The notes under the pieces are model-generated. The model was not told the DNA's origin. It made no database searches and worked only from the letters and a program-made list of their open reading frames with translations. DNA of 64,000 nucleotides, from the NCBI GenBank assembly GCA_964438735.1, contig CAYTLW010000001.1, forward strand, positions 121,972 to 185,971, in the 5' to 3' direction. Made by a program: the position numbers and the translations under genes. This DNA comes from CAYTLW01 sp964438735. Lineage in GTDB: Bacteria > Myxococcota_A > UBA9042. Below, piece after piece: positions 1 through 9,153 of this stretch; within the stretch, counting starts at the first letter, position 1, and every line of letters starts with the position of its first letter.

Positions 1-418
1 GCTTGGAGCCATCGCCCAGGTCGGCGGCCACGATATTGCCGCCCAGGTCGCCGTAGTCGACCGGGAAATAGGCGCTGGACATCTGCCCGGACAGCAGCCG
101 GTGGTAGCGGGTATCGCCGACAGTGGTGCCATAGATGTGGAAGGTGTGACTGGGGATGTAGATGGGCGCGAAGAACGGGAATCCCTGGATGTGATCCCAA
201 TGCATGTGGCTGAACAGGAAGTGGGCCGTGATCGGGCCGCCGCCTCGACTCAGCAGGTCGATGCCCAGCTCGCGCAGACCGGAACCGCCATCACAGATGA
301 ACAGCGAATCGCCGAAGCGCACCTCGACGCAGGGTGTATTGCCGCCATGCACGGAGGTGGTCGGCCCCGGCGTGGGGATCGAACCTCGCACACCCCAGAA
401 GGTGACGTAGAACGACAT
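1..418 (-). CDS. MBL-fold metallo-hydrolase, partial (3' end beyond window)
   Basis: Incomplete gene; only the first 139 or so residues lie in the window. The start of the protein reads FWGVRGSIPTPGP followed by GGNTPCVEVR, the usual N-terminus of the PhnP-like / cyclic-phosphodiesterase-like branch of the metallo-beta-lactamase superfamily. The zinc motif HxHxDH is visible as SHMHWDH, followed by GFPFF. Expected to be a cytoplasmic hydrolase, probably of a phosphodiester; the substrate cannot be told. The ATG overlaps the TGA of the FHA gene by one base (TGATG), so the two are translationally coupled. The coupling suggests an FHA/MBL signalling pair, which is inference. Confidence 0.85.
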   Translation of the reverse strand, partial: MSFYVTFWGVRGSIPTPGPTTSVHGGNTPCVEVRFGDSLFICDGGSGLRELGIDLLSRGGGPITAHFLFSHMHWDHIQGFPFFAPIYIPSHTFHIYGTTVGDTRYHRLLSGQMSSAYFPVDYGDLGGNIVAADLGDGSK

Positions 419-825
419 CAATAGCCCCGGAAGTAGCGCATCACGACGTTGCCGAATTGGACCATGTCGCCATCGCGCAAGGTGGCGGAGTGGACTCTCA
501 CTTCGTTGACGTAGATGCCGTTGCTGCTCATCAGGTCGGTCACTTTGAAGCCGTTACGGCATCGCTCGACGCGGGCATGGCGGCGCGACAAGGAGGCAGC
601 GTTCAGGGTCACATCCGCCTGGGCGGAGCGACCGACGACGACGGGTTGGTCGAGCAACCGGATGGACAGCGTCTGGCCGTCGCCCCCTGCGATGATCTGC
701 AGCAGGTGCGGACGATCCGGGATCATCGCCTGCAGGACAGAGATGTCCGCGGCGGTCGTGGCTGCGAATGCCGCCAACTCAGCCGGGTTGCCATGCAAGG
801 TCTCGTCTATCCCGTTGCCGCTCAT
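418..825 (-). CDS. FHA domain protein
   Basis: 135-residue protein. Residues 62-130 form a forkhead-associated domain: GRS at 65-67, SRRH at 80-83 and SNG at 101-103 are the classical phosphothreonine-binding residues. The first 45 residues look like a flexible or helical leader with no signal peptide. The frame is open further upstream, but the ATG at 825 has a GGAGG six bases before it, which decides the start. FHA proteins read phosphothreonine made by Hanks-type kinases; such a kinase occurs in the window at 33739-35112, but a link is only inference. First gene of a two-gene unit with the MBL hydrolase. Confidence 0.85.
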   Translation of the reverse strand: MSGNGIDETLHGNPAELAAFAATTAADISVLQAMIPDRPHLLQIIAGGDGQTLSIRLLDQPVVVGRSAQADVTLNAASLSRRHARVERCRNGFKVTDLMSSNGIYVNEVRVHSATLRDGDMVQFGNVVMRYFRGY

Positions 826-991
826 CGGGCCTCCGTGCGCCAAGAAAGGTACCGCGCCCGCGGCAGGATTCAAACCCCCGGCGTGCGATCCTGGCGCGAG
901 AATCATGGCTTGTCTGACCACAATCACGGCGCTTGTGGGCGCCGGGTCGGCGCGGGTAGGCTCCGATACCGTGGAAGATGGGAGGTGGCAG

Positions 992-2443
992 ATGGCGAGT
1001 GCACGTGTCGGGATCGCCCTGTGCAGCTGCCTGGCGCTGCTGGTCTCCGCGGAGGCCGCCCACGCGGCGCCCGCTGCCGACGGTGACCTCTACGTCCTGC
1101 TGCCCGAGGCCGCATCGACCCTGGCCGCGCTGCTCGATGTCGATCGGCCTCTACAGGATGGCAAGAGATTGAGCGCCGCCATCGAGAAGGATCGGGTGCG
1201 CGTCTGGGTCGGCGCCAGGTCGGCGCCCGAGTTGTCCATCACCCTTCGACATCAGAGCGCGGCTGGCTTTCCAGCCATGCCGGTTGGCGACACGGCCCTG
1301 GTACCAGAGCCGGGACCTGTGCCTGCGGCGCTGCTCGAACAGGTCGCCGACCGGCTGCGTGCCGGCGAAGGCAAGCTGCCATGGACGCGCCCGCCAGCGC
1401 CGAAGCACCCCGAACGGCAGCCCCAGGTCTTTCGCAAACTGCTCGTCGCCGGCGATATCGGCGCCGCGTCTGCGCTGATTGCGGCGACTCCCGAAGACCG
1501 GGTGTGCGCCCTGGCCGAAGCGTTGCGCGCCTTGGAGGAGTCCGGCGATTGGGCCACTGTGCGACAACTTGCCAGCGCCATCCGCGCCAGATCGCCCATG
1601 TGCCATGCCGCCTGGGCCACCGCGCTATTTGCCCTGGCCCGACAAGACGAAGGCGCCTCAGCGGTGAAGGAGGCGCAAGATGCGGTCGCCCGCTTTGCCA
1701 ATCGGCCGTTGGTGCTCGAAGCGGCTTCGGCGGTGTTTATGCGCGCCGGGCGCCCCGACCTCGCCTCCAAGGCGCTCTACGCAGCCGGTAAGGCAGATCC
1801 CGCCGACGCCGGCAGATTGCGCCAGCTGGCCGCCGCCGTGCTGGCTTCGATCGACGGCGATCCGGTCGCCCGTCAGGCCGAAGAGGCCCGGCTGAAGGAA
1901 GTGCTCGCGCGCACGCCGAACTGGCCGGTGGCACGTTTCGTACTCGGTGTGCTGCGCCACTACGAAGCCGATTTCGAGGCCTCCAACGCCCTGCTACTGC
2001 CTCTGGCCGAAGTCGTCGGCGGCGACCGCCTGGCGGTCTACCTGGCCCTCAATGACTTCAACCTCGGCCGCAGGGAGGCTGCCCTGGCGCGGCTGGCCGA
2101 GGCCGCGTCCGGCACCGACGACAACGAGACCGATCCCGATGTCTGGTATGCGCGGGCCGAGATTCAGCGCGACACCGAGCGCAAGCAGGCCATCGCTGAC
2201 CTGCAGCGCTACCTGCGAGCGAGCGGACGCAGCCCCTTCACCAGCGCCGACAAACGCACCCGCGTTCGCCAACTCATCGACGCCCTGCAGGCCTGCGAGC
2301 GGGACGGCACGGCGCGTTGCGATGGGCCTTGGGAACATCCGCGAGACGTCGCTTCGGGACCCGCCGACCACTGGCCGTGGGCCGCCGGAGCGCTCGCCTT
2401 CCTGCTGGTCGTGGCCTGGTGGTGGCGTCGGAAGTCGCGATGA
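992..2443 (+). CDS. TPR-like repeat protein, secreted and C-terminally membrane-anchored
   Basis: 483 residues. A signal peptide (ALCSCLALLVSAEAAHA) is followed by a beta-rich region to about residue 120, then Ala/Leu-rich helical repeats (about 150-440) typical of TPR/Sel1-type solenoids, and a single C-terminal hydrophobic helix (GALAFLLVVAWWW) ending in RRKSR, which would anchor it in the inner membrane with the solenoid in the periplasm. The frame is open well upstream, but the ATG at 992 has GGAGGTGG just before it and starts the signal peptide. Its stop overlaps the next ATG (ATGA), so it is coupled to the membrane protein downstream. No specific family recognised. Confidence 0.75.
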   Translation: MASARVGIALCSCLALLVSAEAAHAAPAADGDLYVLLPEAASTLAALLDVDRPLQDGKRLSAAIEKDRVRVWVGARSAPELSITLRHQSAAGFPAMPVGDTALVPEPGPVPAALLEQVADRLRAGEGKLPWTRPPAPKHPERQPQVFRKLLVAGDIGAASALIAATPEDRVCALAEALRALEESGDWATVRQLASAIRARSPMCHAAWATALFALARQDEGASAVKEAQDAVARFANRPLVLEAASAVFMRAGRPDLASKALYAAGKADPADAGRLRQLAAAVLASIDGDPVARQAEEARLKEVLARTPNWPVARFVLGVLRHYEADFEASNALLLPLAEVVGGDRLAVYLALNDFNLGRREAALARLAEAASGTDDNETDPDVWYARAEIQRDTERKQAIADLQRYLRASGRSPFTSADKRTRVRQLIDALQACERDGTARCDGPWEHPRDVASGPADHWPWAAGALAFLLVVAWWWRRKSR

Positions 2444-4667
2444 CAACAGGGACGGGGGCGCGGAGCCTTCGATTCGGACCCCGGCTGTTGCTGCTGGCAA
2501 GCCTGAGCGCGGCCTTGTTCCTGCCTTCGACCTCGACCGGTCGCTCCGCGAGCGAGCGCGCTTCGACTGCACTCGATGCGGCCATGTTGAGCACGCTGCT
2601 GACTCCCCTGGACGCCGATCATCGCGGCCGCCTGGAGCATGTGGAGGTGACGCCTGGACGCGCGGTGATTCGTCACCGACTGCCATCGGGCGGTGCCCTG
2701 CACATGGTGCTGGTGCCCGCCGACAGCGACGAACCAGCCTACGCCACGTTGCCGTCGCTGCGCCTGTACCACCGTCGGCTGCCGCCAGGCGCCGACGCTA
2801 CCCAGGTGGGCGCGCTGCTGGACGCCGTGGTGAACAGATTGAAGGAAGTCGACACGGGCCAATGGCGCCTGCCGCAGCGCACAGCCCGCGACGCTCACCC
2901 GGAAGCTGGTCCGTGGCGACGTCAGCACCTGGGGCTCGGCTTCGGGCTGTTGGTCCTGGCGCTGCTGCTCCTGCCGGTGGTGGCCTGGCGCGCTGCGCAG
3001 GCGTTCAAGGGACTCGACCGCAGGTCCCGTCTTGTGCTCTTCCTGCTGCTCGGAGCGGCCGCCGTGCTGCGGGTGATCATCGCGCCGCACCAGGTGGTGA
3101 CCATGTACGTGGGCTATCGGCTGGTCGACGCCGCAGACACGCTGGACCAGATCTTCCGGTATGGAGTGGGCGTGCAGGTGCAGTGGCACGCGCTCCTGCG
3201 CCTGTTGGGTGCGGATCACGCGCACCTGATCGGGACCCACGCTTTCGTCGGCGTCGCCACGGCAGGTCTGCTGGCCGCGGCGTTGCTGCGTGCGGGATGG
3301 CCCGGTCGCCAGGTGCTGGGCGGCCTGGCCCTGATCGCCTGGCTGCCGCTGCTCGTCTGGTCGGACGCATCGGACAGCCTGCACGTGCTGATCCTGTTCT
3401 GGTCGGCGGCATCCCTTCTCGCGGCCATCTCCTTTGCACGCGATGGTCGCTGGATCGACGCCGCGGCGGCCGTGGTCTGCCTCGCCCTGGCTGCTCATGG
3501 ACGGCCGGAGCATGTGCTCTTCGGCCCGCTGTGGGTCGGCGTGATGATCGCCGCCATGCGCGCTGGCGGGCAGACCGAAGGTGCGACCTTTCACCCGCGC
3601 GCCGGCCTCCTGGCGTGGTTGGGTATGGCCGCGGTGTTTGCGCTCCTGGTGGCGCCGCAGGCGCTATACGCCCGGGCCATGGGTGGCCCCCCGGCGGCAC
3701 CCCCCACCCNNNNNNNNNNGGGGGCGACCCGGGGGGCCCCCACCGCCCGCCCCCCCCCCCCCCCCCCCCCCCCCCCGCCGACTCCTGGCCGGGCAGCCTG
3801 GCCGAACTGCTGGTCCATCTGCCGGGTTCCTTGTTGGAACGCAACGTGCTGCTCGATCGCACCCTGCTGCCGTCGGCCCTGACGTTGGCGGCCATCGGCG
3901 CGTTGGTCTCCCTGGGTTCGCCAGCCGTCCTGCGACTGCGCATCGGCTGGTTCGCCGTGGGGCTGGCCTGGATGTGCATGTACTACATCGACCTGTCACC
4001 CGCTTCGCAGCCCAGGCTGCAAGTGGTGATGGCGCTGCCGGCCGCCTGGCTGGCCGGAGCGTGGATGGCGGAGCTGGTCTTCCTGCCAGGCTCGGGCAGG
4101 TCCTGGCGCGTCGGCCTGGCGGTGATCCTGGCGCCCGGACTTCTGGTGGGCGGCTGGCAAAGCGCTGCGCGTCTGTGGCAGCCGAGCAACGAGCAGGCCG
4201 AGGAATCGTTCATCCGAGAGGCGCTGGCGGCGCTACCGGACGGGCCCGTTCGCGTGGCCCGACCCGGTCGCAGGGACTTCGCTCCCGATCGCCATACGCA
4301 CGCCTTCTTTCCGGACTACCTGCTTCGCCATCGTCGCCCAGCCGCCGTGCCCATCGACCTGGCCGAGCTCGCTCATCCAGGAACCGACCCCGCGGTAGCC
4401 GATCGGGTTCTGCTCGGGATGCGCTGTTACACGCGCTTTCGCCGGGATGGCGAACCTGCTCCCGAGCGCTGGCAGTTGCCGGCATGTGCTTCCCTTCGGG
4501 CATCGGGACGCCTGGCGCCGGTGCTCGAGCGCACAGTGACCAATCAAGGCGACGTGGGCCTGCCCTACCATCCGCGGCAACCGCAGCTGTTGTTGGGGCT
4601 CTACCGGGTCACTCACCACGCGTCGTCGTCGAAGGCCAGATCCGAGTTGGTCACCAGCGCACCGTGA
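2440..4667 (+). CDS. polytopic membrane protein, GT-C-like (interrupted by assembly gap)
   Basis: The N-terminal part (2440 to about 3680, about 413 residues) has a signal-anchor, a periplasmic segment, and then a series of hydrophobic helices. The C-terminal part (about 3778-4667, about 295 residues) begins SWPGSLAELLVHLPG, has more helices and a soluble tail. The layout resembles GT-C glycosyltransferase-like membrane proteins, but no diagnostic motif was found. The two parts are in different frames across the run of ten Ns at 3710-3719, so one gene has been broken by bad assembly rather than by mutation. The start ATG overlaps the stop of the TPR-like gene. The last 55 bases overlap the convergent slyX-like gene. 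Confidence 0.65.
3681..3776. other. assembly gap with low-quality flanks
   Basis: Ten Ns at 3710-3719 are flanked by abnormal G/C runs, including 27 consecutive C at 3750-3776 and blocks of C and G on both sides. Translation there gives meaningless Pro/Gly strings in all frames. This looks like a scaffold join with low-quality read ends; true length and sequence are unknown. Confidence 0.95.
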
Positions 4668-4864
4668 GCGTGCACCGTGTCGGCGTCGTCCTCGCCTGCC
4701 GTCGGCAGATCCGCCAATCGTCCGCGCTGCTCGACGACCTCTGCACGCAACGCGTCGATCAGCCGTTGCTGCTCGGCCACTACCGCGGACAGCTCGTCCA
4801 TCGCCGCCGATTGTTCGGCATAGCGACACTCCAGGTCGACCATCCGACGCTCCAGATCTTCCAC
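4613..4864 (-). CDS. slyX: SlyX-like small coiled-coil protein
   Basis: 83 residues. The first 50 are a heptad-repeat coiled coil (VEDLERRMVDLECRY..., QQRLIDALRAEV), closely matching the SlyX pattern of an N-terminal LE.R then QxxxIxxL. The tail is acidic. No ATG is usable; a GTG at 4864 has AGGAG six bases upstream and sits 28 bases after the stop of the barrel-thioredoxin gene, which sets the start. SlyX proteins are small cytoplasmic proteins of unknown biochemical role. The 3' end overlaps the oppositely transcribed membrane-protein gene by 55 bases. Confidence 0.65.
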   Translation of the reverse strand: MEDLERRMVDLECRYAEQSAAMDELSAVVAEQQRLIDALRAEVVEQRGRLADLPTAGEDDADTVHAHGALVTNSDLAFDDDAW

Positions 4865-4892
4865 GGCCTGCTCCTGAAGGGTGTGCTCTCGT

Positions 4893-6410
4893 TTACGGCG
4901 CGGCGGGCAGATGATTGCGCCAGTCGAAGGCGCCGTCGCTGCGCAGGCGCACGATGAGCTTTCCGTCGGGTCCGTAGATGTCCACGGCCGGCATGGTGGG
5001 CACATCCGGCAACAGCCGGACCCACTGCGCCTCGCTCCAGTTGGTGGCGTCCACCTTGCGTAGGACCACGTCCTCCCTGCCGCTGGCGGCAAACTCCTTG
5101 AGCTCGGCGCCCAGGCGTACGCAGGGCTGACACCAATCGGCCCAGTAGTCGACGATGGTGGTCTTGCCCGGGACCAGCAGGTCGGCGATCTCCTTGTTGC
5201 CCGGCGGCGCGCCCGGTTGGGCACGCCCCGGCGAGGCGGCCAGCGCCTTCTTCAGTCGCTTGCGATCGGCAGGTTCAGCGCCGGCTGTTGCCGTGGCGTC
5301 CGTTGGCAGAGCGGCTGCGACCGCCGGCTTGCCGCCGAACGAGAGCCGACCGCCCAGCGAGACCCAGACGGATGGGCCTTCCACCACCTGTACGCCGATC
5401 ACGTCGCGATGCACCGGCTGCCGCCAGGTGACGGAGAGCGTCATCTGCTCGCCCAGCATCGCCTGGATGGTCGGGCTCACGGTGACGAAGTGGCCACCGC
5501 CATTGTCGAAGAGCACGCCGCCATCGGTGCTCATTTCGCGGCGGTCATATTCGGTCAGGAATTGCGCAGAGATGAGCTGCGGCCAGATGACGCCGCTGAA
5601 GCCGATGCCGACACGCTGCTCACCACCCCAGCCGAAGCCATCGGGCGCGTCGGTCAGGGCCTTGCGCCAGGTGGCGCCCAGGTACCAGCCGACGCGGTCG
5701 TGCAGGGAGCCGCCCATCTCGCCATCCAGCACCAGCCACCAGGAGCCACGGCCGATGCTGAGATAGCGACTGCTGCCGGGCTCGATCAGCGGCGCCGAGT
5801 CGTCTCGCTTCACGGGTGCGCAATGGTCGGGGCAGAAGTCGCCACAGGTCTGGCAGGCGGGGTCGGTGCTCACGTCCACCTTCTGGTTCTGGACCGAGTC
5901 CTTGCGCTCTACGTACACACCGGTGGGCATCACCGCGCCCACGCTCACCACAGCGCGGCTCAACCACTTGCTGCGCAACCCGAAGCCGCCGATCACGTCC
6001 TGACCCAGGCGCAGCTCCACGTCTCCGAGGCCTTGGTCTGAGCTCTCGCCGTACACCTGTCGATCGCTGTCCAGTCGGGCCCACGGTACGGAGACCTGCA
6101 CGCCGGTTCCCCAGGGCGCCTCTGCGCCGGCGAGCAGGCTGACCACGTGCATGGTCATTTGAAACTCGTCCAGGTTCTCGATGGCGGCGGTGTCCTGGAA
6201 GTAGCCGCCCGAGCCGCCGATGCCGTAGAGCAACGCCGCATGGCTGCGCCAGAGATCCGCGCCGGTGGTGGACAGCGTCTGGGAGATGTCCCGGTTGGCG
6301 CCGACGAACGCCGGGTTGCCACAGGTGGCGCATTGGGCGGCCACATCGGTCGTCGGGACGAGCAGGCCAACCAGCACGAAAAGTCCGCCCCATCGGGCGC
6401 TCATGCGCAT
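4893..6410 (-). CDS. beta-barrel-like protein with C-terminal thioredoxin domain
   Basis: 505 residues. Signal peptide (residues 1-25), then mature N-terminus with CATCGNP (Cys27, Cys30), then about 350 residues of alternating hydrophobic/aromatic strands typical of an outer-membrane barrel, a short linker, and a thioredoxin fold in the last 110 residues with WADWCQPC as the redox site and TMPAVDIY carrying the cis-proline. The start ATG at 6410 follows GGGGGAG. The gap from the redoxin lipoprotein gene is 16 bases, so they are probably one operon. A thiol-disulfide oxidoreductase joined to a barrel is unusual; either the barrel positions the thioredoxin at the outer membrane, or the front is a periplasmic beta domain. 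The fusion is seen in the sequence; the function is inference. Confidence 0.7.
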   Translation of the reverse strand: MRMSARWGGLFVLVGLLVPTTDVAAQCATCGNPAFVGANRDISQTLSTTGADLWRSHAALLYGIGGSGGYFQDTAAIENLDEFQMTMHVVSLLAGAEAPWGTGVQVSVPWARLDSDRQVYGESSDQGLGDVELRLGQDVIGGFGLRSKWLSRAVVSVGAVMPTGVYVERKDSVQNQKVDVSTDPACQTCGDFCPDHCAPVKRDDSAPLIEPGSSRYLSIGRGSWWLVLDGEMGGSLHDRVGWYLGATWRKALTDAPDGFGWGGEQRVGIGFSGVIWPQLISAQFLTEYDRREMSTDGGVLFDNGGGHFVTVSPTIQAMLGEQMTLSVTWRQPVHRDVIGVQVVEGPSVWVSLGGRLSFGGKPAVAAALPTDATATAGAEPADRKRLKKALAASPGRAQPGAPPGNKEIADLLVPGKTTIVDYWADWCQPCVRLGAELKEFAASGREDVVLRKVDATNWSEAQWVRLLPDVPTMPAVDIYGPDGKLIVRLRSDGAFDWRNHLPAAP

Positions 6411-6426
6411 CTTCACTCCCCCGTCC

Positions 6427-7899
6427 CTACATGTTGGCCAGGTGCTTCTCGAACAGGTACTCGGCCTTGCCCTGGCCGTAGCCATTCCACTTCTCCAGCA
6501 CCATGCCCGTCTTGGCGTCGATGATCATGTTCAGCGGGGTGCCGCCCTTGGTGTTGTAGGGGATGCAGTTGCGCTCCGGATCCACGCCGATGATGCCCTG
6601 GGGCTTGAACCATTGAATCCAGTTCTTGAGCACCTTCTCGCTGGGATAGGTCCACTTCCCCTTGGTGAAGCCGTCGTACAGGACCTGGAAGATGACCACG
6701 CCCTTGGGATAGTACTTGTGGTTGATGGCCGCGAAGTGCTTGGTCTCCGCCTGGCAGGCCACGCACCAGCCGGCAGACACGTTGAAGTAGATCAGCTTGT
6801 GGTGCTTGGCGAAGTGCGAAAAGCGGAACAGGCGCAGCTGCTCGTCGAGCAGGTTGTAGTCGCCGTCCGTATCCGTCAGCCCGACCATGGCGTAGTCGTT
6901 GATGATGTCGCCCACCTCCATATTCGGGGAGAGGCTCTTGGTGCAGGTGGGCAATGTGGGCGGCTTGTAGTTCGGGATGCAGCTCTTGCCGGTCTGGCTG
7001 GTGGGGATGCACATGTAGCCAGTCGGGCACTCCTTGGAGGTGCAGTCATCGGCGCAGAACGACTCCTTGGAGAAGAAGAAGCTCATGCACTGGCTGCTTG
7101 TATTGCACTGCTCGTCGACTGTGCATGGGTCGCATTGAGTGCCCGTGGCGCTGCAATCGCCCGACTTGTGGATGCACTGGAAGTTGCCGTCGCCGATATC
7201 CTGGCAGGCTGCGTAGCGCGGACATTCGGTGCTGCCGGGCGTGCAGGGCGTGGTGCAGAAGCGCCCCGAGGCCATCTTGACGCAGGCGCCACCAGGCGCG
7301 CAGTTGCCGGTGTGCATGCAACCGCCGCAGAACTTGCGCTTGGCGCAATAGGTCTTGCCCTTGGTCTTCTGCGTGCAGGCCATGTCCATCGGGCAGTCGG
7401 TGTCGTCCGTGCAGGCCGCTGTGCAGACGGCCGACGCGACTTCCTTGGCGGCGTTGCATTTCAAGTCGCCGGCGCATGACCCCACCGCCGCGCAAGAAGC
7501 TCCTACGGCGACGTCGTAGACCGGATCGACGCAGAGGAGGCGTTTGCCGTCGTCGCTGCTGCAGTCCTGATCGATGGCGCAATCCAGCTCAGAGGAGCAC
7601 GAATCGGCACAGGCGCCGCGATAGCAGACGCCGCTGGTGCAGCCGTCATTGTCCGTGCACGGGGTGCCAGCACCGTGGGGATCGGCTGGGCCGCCCGCGT
7701 CCGCGGTGGCTGTGCCCCCTGCGTCGGCGGCGCCCGGATCAGCGCCCGAGTCGACCGCAGCGGCTTTGGTGTCTGTCTGGGTGTTGCCGGTCGGGTTGTT
7801 GGTCGGATCAGCGGCCTGACCTTGTTGCACGGAGCAAGCGCATAACAGCAGGAAGGTCGCGGCGACGACTGCGGCGCCAGCCTGCGTGAAAGGTCTCAT
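6427..7899 (-). CDS. Cys-rich lipoprotein with C-terminal redoxin/thioredoxin-like domain
   Basis: 490 residues. Lipoprotein signal with lipidated Cys22, an Asp/Thr/Gly/Ala-rich linker to about residue 80, a Cys-rich region with many CxxDxDC-type motifs (about 80-320), then an AhpC/TSA-like fold from about 330 with GWCVACQAET as the CxxC site and a TPLNMIID segment giving the cis-proline. Likely an outer-membrane-attached thiol oxidoreductase. The ATG at 7899 is preceded by GGGGAG and is preferred over longer starts. First gene of the 7899-4613 unit, where the next gene also carries a thioredoxin domain. Confidence 0.8.
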   Translation of the reverse strand: MRPFTQAGAAVVAATFLLLCACSVQQGQAADPTNNPTGNTQTDTKAAAVDSGADPGAADAGGTATADAGGPADPHGAGTPCTDNDGCTSGVCYRGACADSCSSELDCAIDQDCSSDDGKRLLCVDPVYDVAVGASCAAVGSCAGDLKCNAAKEVASAVCTAACTDDTDCPMDMACTQKTKGKTYCAKRKFCGGCMHTGNCAPGGACVKMASGRFCTTPCTPGSTECPRYAACQDIGDGNFQCIHKSGDCSATGTQCDPCTVDEQCNTSSQCMSFFFSKESFCADDCTSKECPTGYMCIPTSQTGKSCIPNYKPPTLPTCTKSLSPNMEVGDIINDYAMVGLTDTDGDYNLLDEQLRLFRFSHFAKHHKLIYFNVSAGWCVACQAETKHFAAINHKYYPKGVVIFQVLYDGFTKGKWTYPSEKVLKNWIQWFKPQGIIGVDPERNCIPYNTKGGTPLNMIIDAKTGMVLEKWNGYGQGKAEYLFEKHLANM

Positions 7900-7972
7900 G
7901 TTCGCTCCCCTGACCATCTGGTCACTTTCCGCATGAACACACCGCATACCGTTATCCGGTAGGGGGTGCGTG

Positions 7973-8001
7973 AGGGTAGTGGGGCCCCCAGGTCATTGCA
8001 A
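7973..8001 (-). promoter_or_regulatory. possible sigma70-type promoter for the redoxin operon
   Basis: On the minus strand TTGCAA and TACCCT are separated by 17 bases, about 75 bases upstream of the 7899 start. A short dyad (TACCG/CGGTA, 7947-7961) lies between it and the gene. The -10 match is weak. Confidence 0.22.
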
Positions 8002-8125
8002 CGACGAAGTCCTGACGCGTTGTTTGCACAAGTGCACAACCGCCGCCGCCCCCGGGCGGCCCTGCCGTCGTCTGTCTCGTCGCTCGCTATTGCTGTACTG
8101 CTGAACTGCAGCACCGGATCCCAAT

Positions 8126-9112
8126 TCACCCCCAGTCGAAGGTCATCCAGAACATCGACCTGTCGGTGACCGTATGCGTCGGCGCGGTGAAGAAGCAGGA
8201 GCCACGACCAATCATCTGGACGTCGGGAGAGGCGGGGAGGTTTTTCGGGTTGACCTCGGGCGAGCCATCCGACGGTGGGTCATAGGGCGCGTAGGCGTCC
8301 GAGGTCCACTCGTAGACGTTGCCGGCCATGTTGTACAGACCTTCGGGTGACACGCCCTTGGGGTAGCTGTCCACGTTTTCGATGTAGCCGGTGCCGATGG
8401 GTTTGACGTTGACGATCTCTCCTGTGGGAGGCGCATTGCCCCAGGGATGAAGTCTTGGATCCGTACCCGGGCCGTGCGCGGCGCGCTCCCACTCGGCCTC
8501 GGTGCACAGGCGGCTGCCGACCCACTCGCAGTAGTCGCGGGCCTGGAAGTAGTTCTTGCCGTTCACCGCCCGGTGCTTGCACTTGTTCAGGTCCGGATAG
8601 CAGGACTTCGGGTAGTGGTTGACCGTAGTCTTGATCTTGTCCTCTTTGAACTGCAGACCGACCGGCGAGCAGATGCCCGCCTTGACGCAATCTTCGTAGC
8701 GCTCGAGCGTCACCTCGTACTTGTCGATGCAGTAGCTATCCAGCTCCACGTTGTGCGGCGGCCGGGCGTCGCCGCTGGGGAAGTGGCTGTTCGGGTCGGG
8801 CGCGCTCTCGGTGCCCATCCGGAACTCGCCTTCCGGGATCAGGACCTGGTCGCAGAAGCCCCGAAAGCACTTGGCCCGCTTGGGGCAGGTGTAGACCACG
8901 GGTTTGGGGGGGATGTCCGGCTCCTCGGCGACGTCCGGCTCCGCGTTGACGTCCACCGCTGCGTCGACGGTCGCTGCGGGGCCACTGTCCTCTGCAGGTG
9001 GATCGCCGCCATCGTCACCGTTGGAACACGCCATGAACAGGCCTGCCAACGCCGCGATAGCCAGCACCGGCCGGCACCTCGTTGCCAGCCTTCCAATTGG
9101 TGATCTGCTCAT
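8126..9112 (-). CDS. SUMF1/FGE-sulfatase-domain lipoprotein, stop codon before conserved C-terminus
   Basis: 328 residues. Lipoprotein signal (Cys29), acidic Pro/Asp linker, then an FGE-sulfatase (SUMF1) domain: LIPEGEFRMGTE, CIDKYEVTLERYEDC, LCTEAEWERAA, GLYNMAGNVYEWTSDA. The catalytic cysteine pair of true formylglycine-generating enzymes is absent (RGSCFF in place of the usual GGS...C...YC), so a binding or other role is likelier than sulfatase activation. The TGA at 8126-8128 is followed in the same frame by IGIRCCSSAVQQ and a TAG at 8087-8089; GFRC is the normal family ending, so the protein is cut about five residues early. Start 9112 has GGGGAGGT upstream. Downstream of the Ig-fold lipoprotein by 41 bases. 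Confidence 0.8.
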   Translation of the reverse strand: MSRSPIGRLATRCRPVLAIAALAGLFMACSNGDDGGDPPAEDSGPAATVDAAVDVNAEPDVAEEPDIPPKPVVYTCPKRAKCFRGFCDQVLIPEGEFRMGTESAPDPNSHFPSGDARPPHNVELDSYCIDKYEVTLERYEDCVKAGICSPVGLQFKEDKIKTTVNHYPKSCYPDLNKCKHRAVNGKNYFQARDYCEWVGSRLCTEAEWERAAHGPGTDPRLHPWGNAPPTGEIVNVKPIGTGYIENVDSYPKGVSPEGLYNMAGNVYEWTSDAYAPYDPPSDGSPEVNPKNLPASPDVQMIGRGSCFFTAPTHTVTDRSMFWMTFDWG

Positions 9113-9153
9113 CGAATGACCTCCCCTGCGCAGCGCTGCGAAGCGCCGTTGGT

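Noticed and set aside
862..885. T-loop-like GGTTTGAATCC on the minus strand
   Set aside because: The nearly universal C at T-loop position 56 is T, and no acceptor or anticodon stem could be paired around it, so it is not a tRNA.
8126..8128. Selenocysteine or TGA recoding in the SUMF1 gene
   Set aside because: No SECIS-like hairpin was recognised after the TGA, and TGA ends several other genes in the window in normal positions; error or mutation is simpler.
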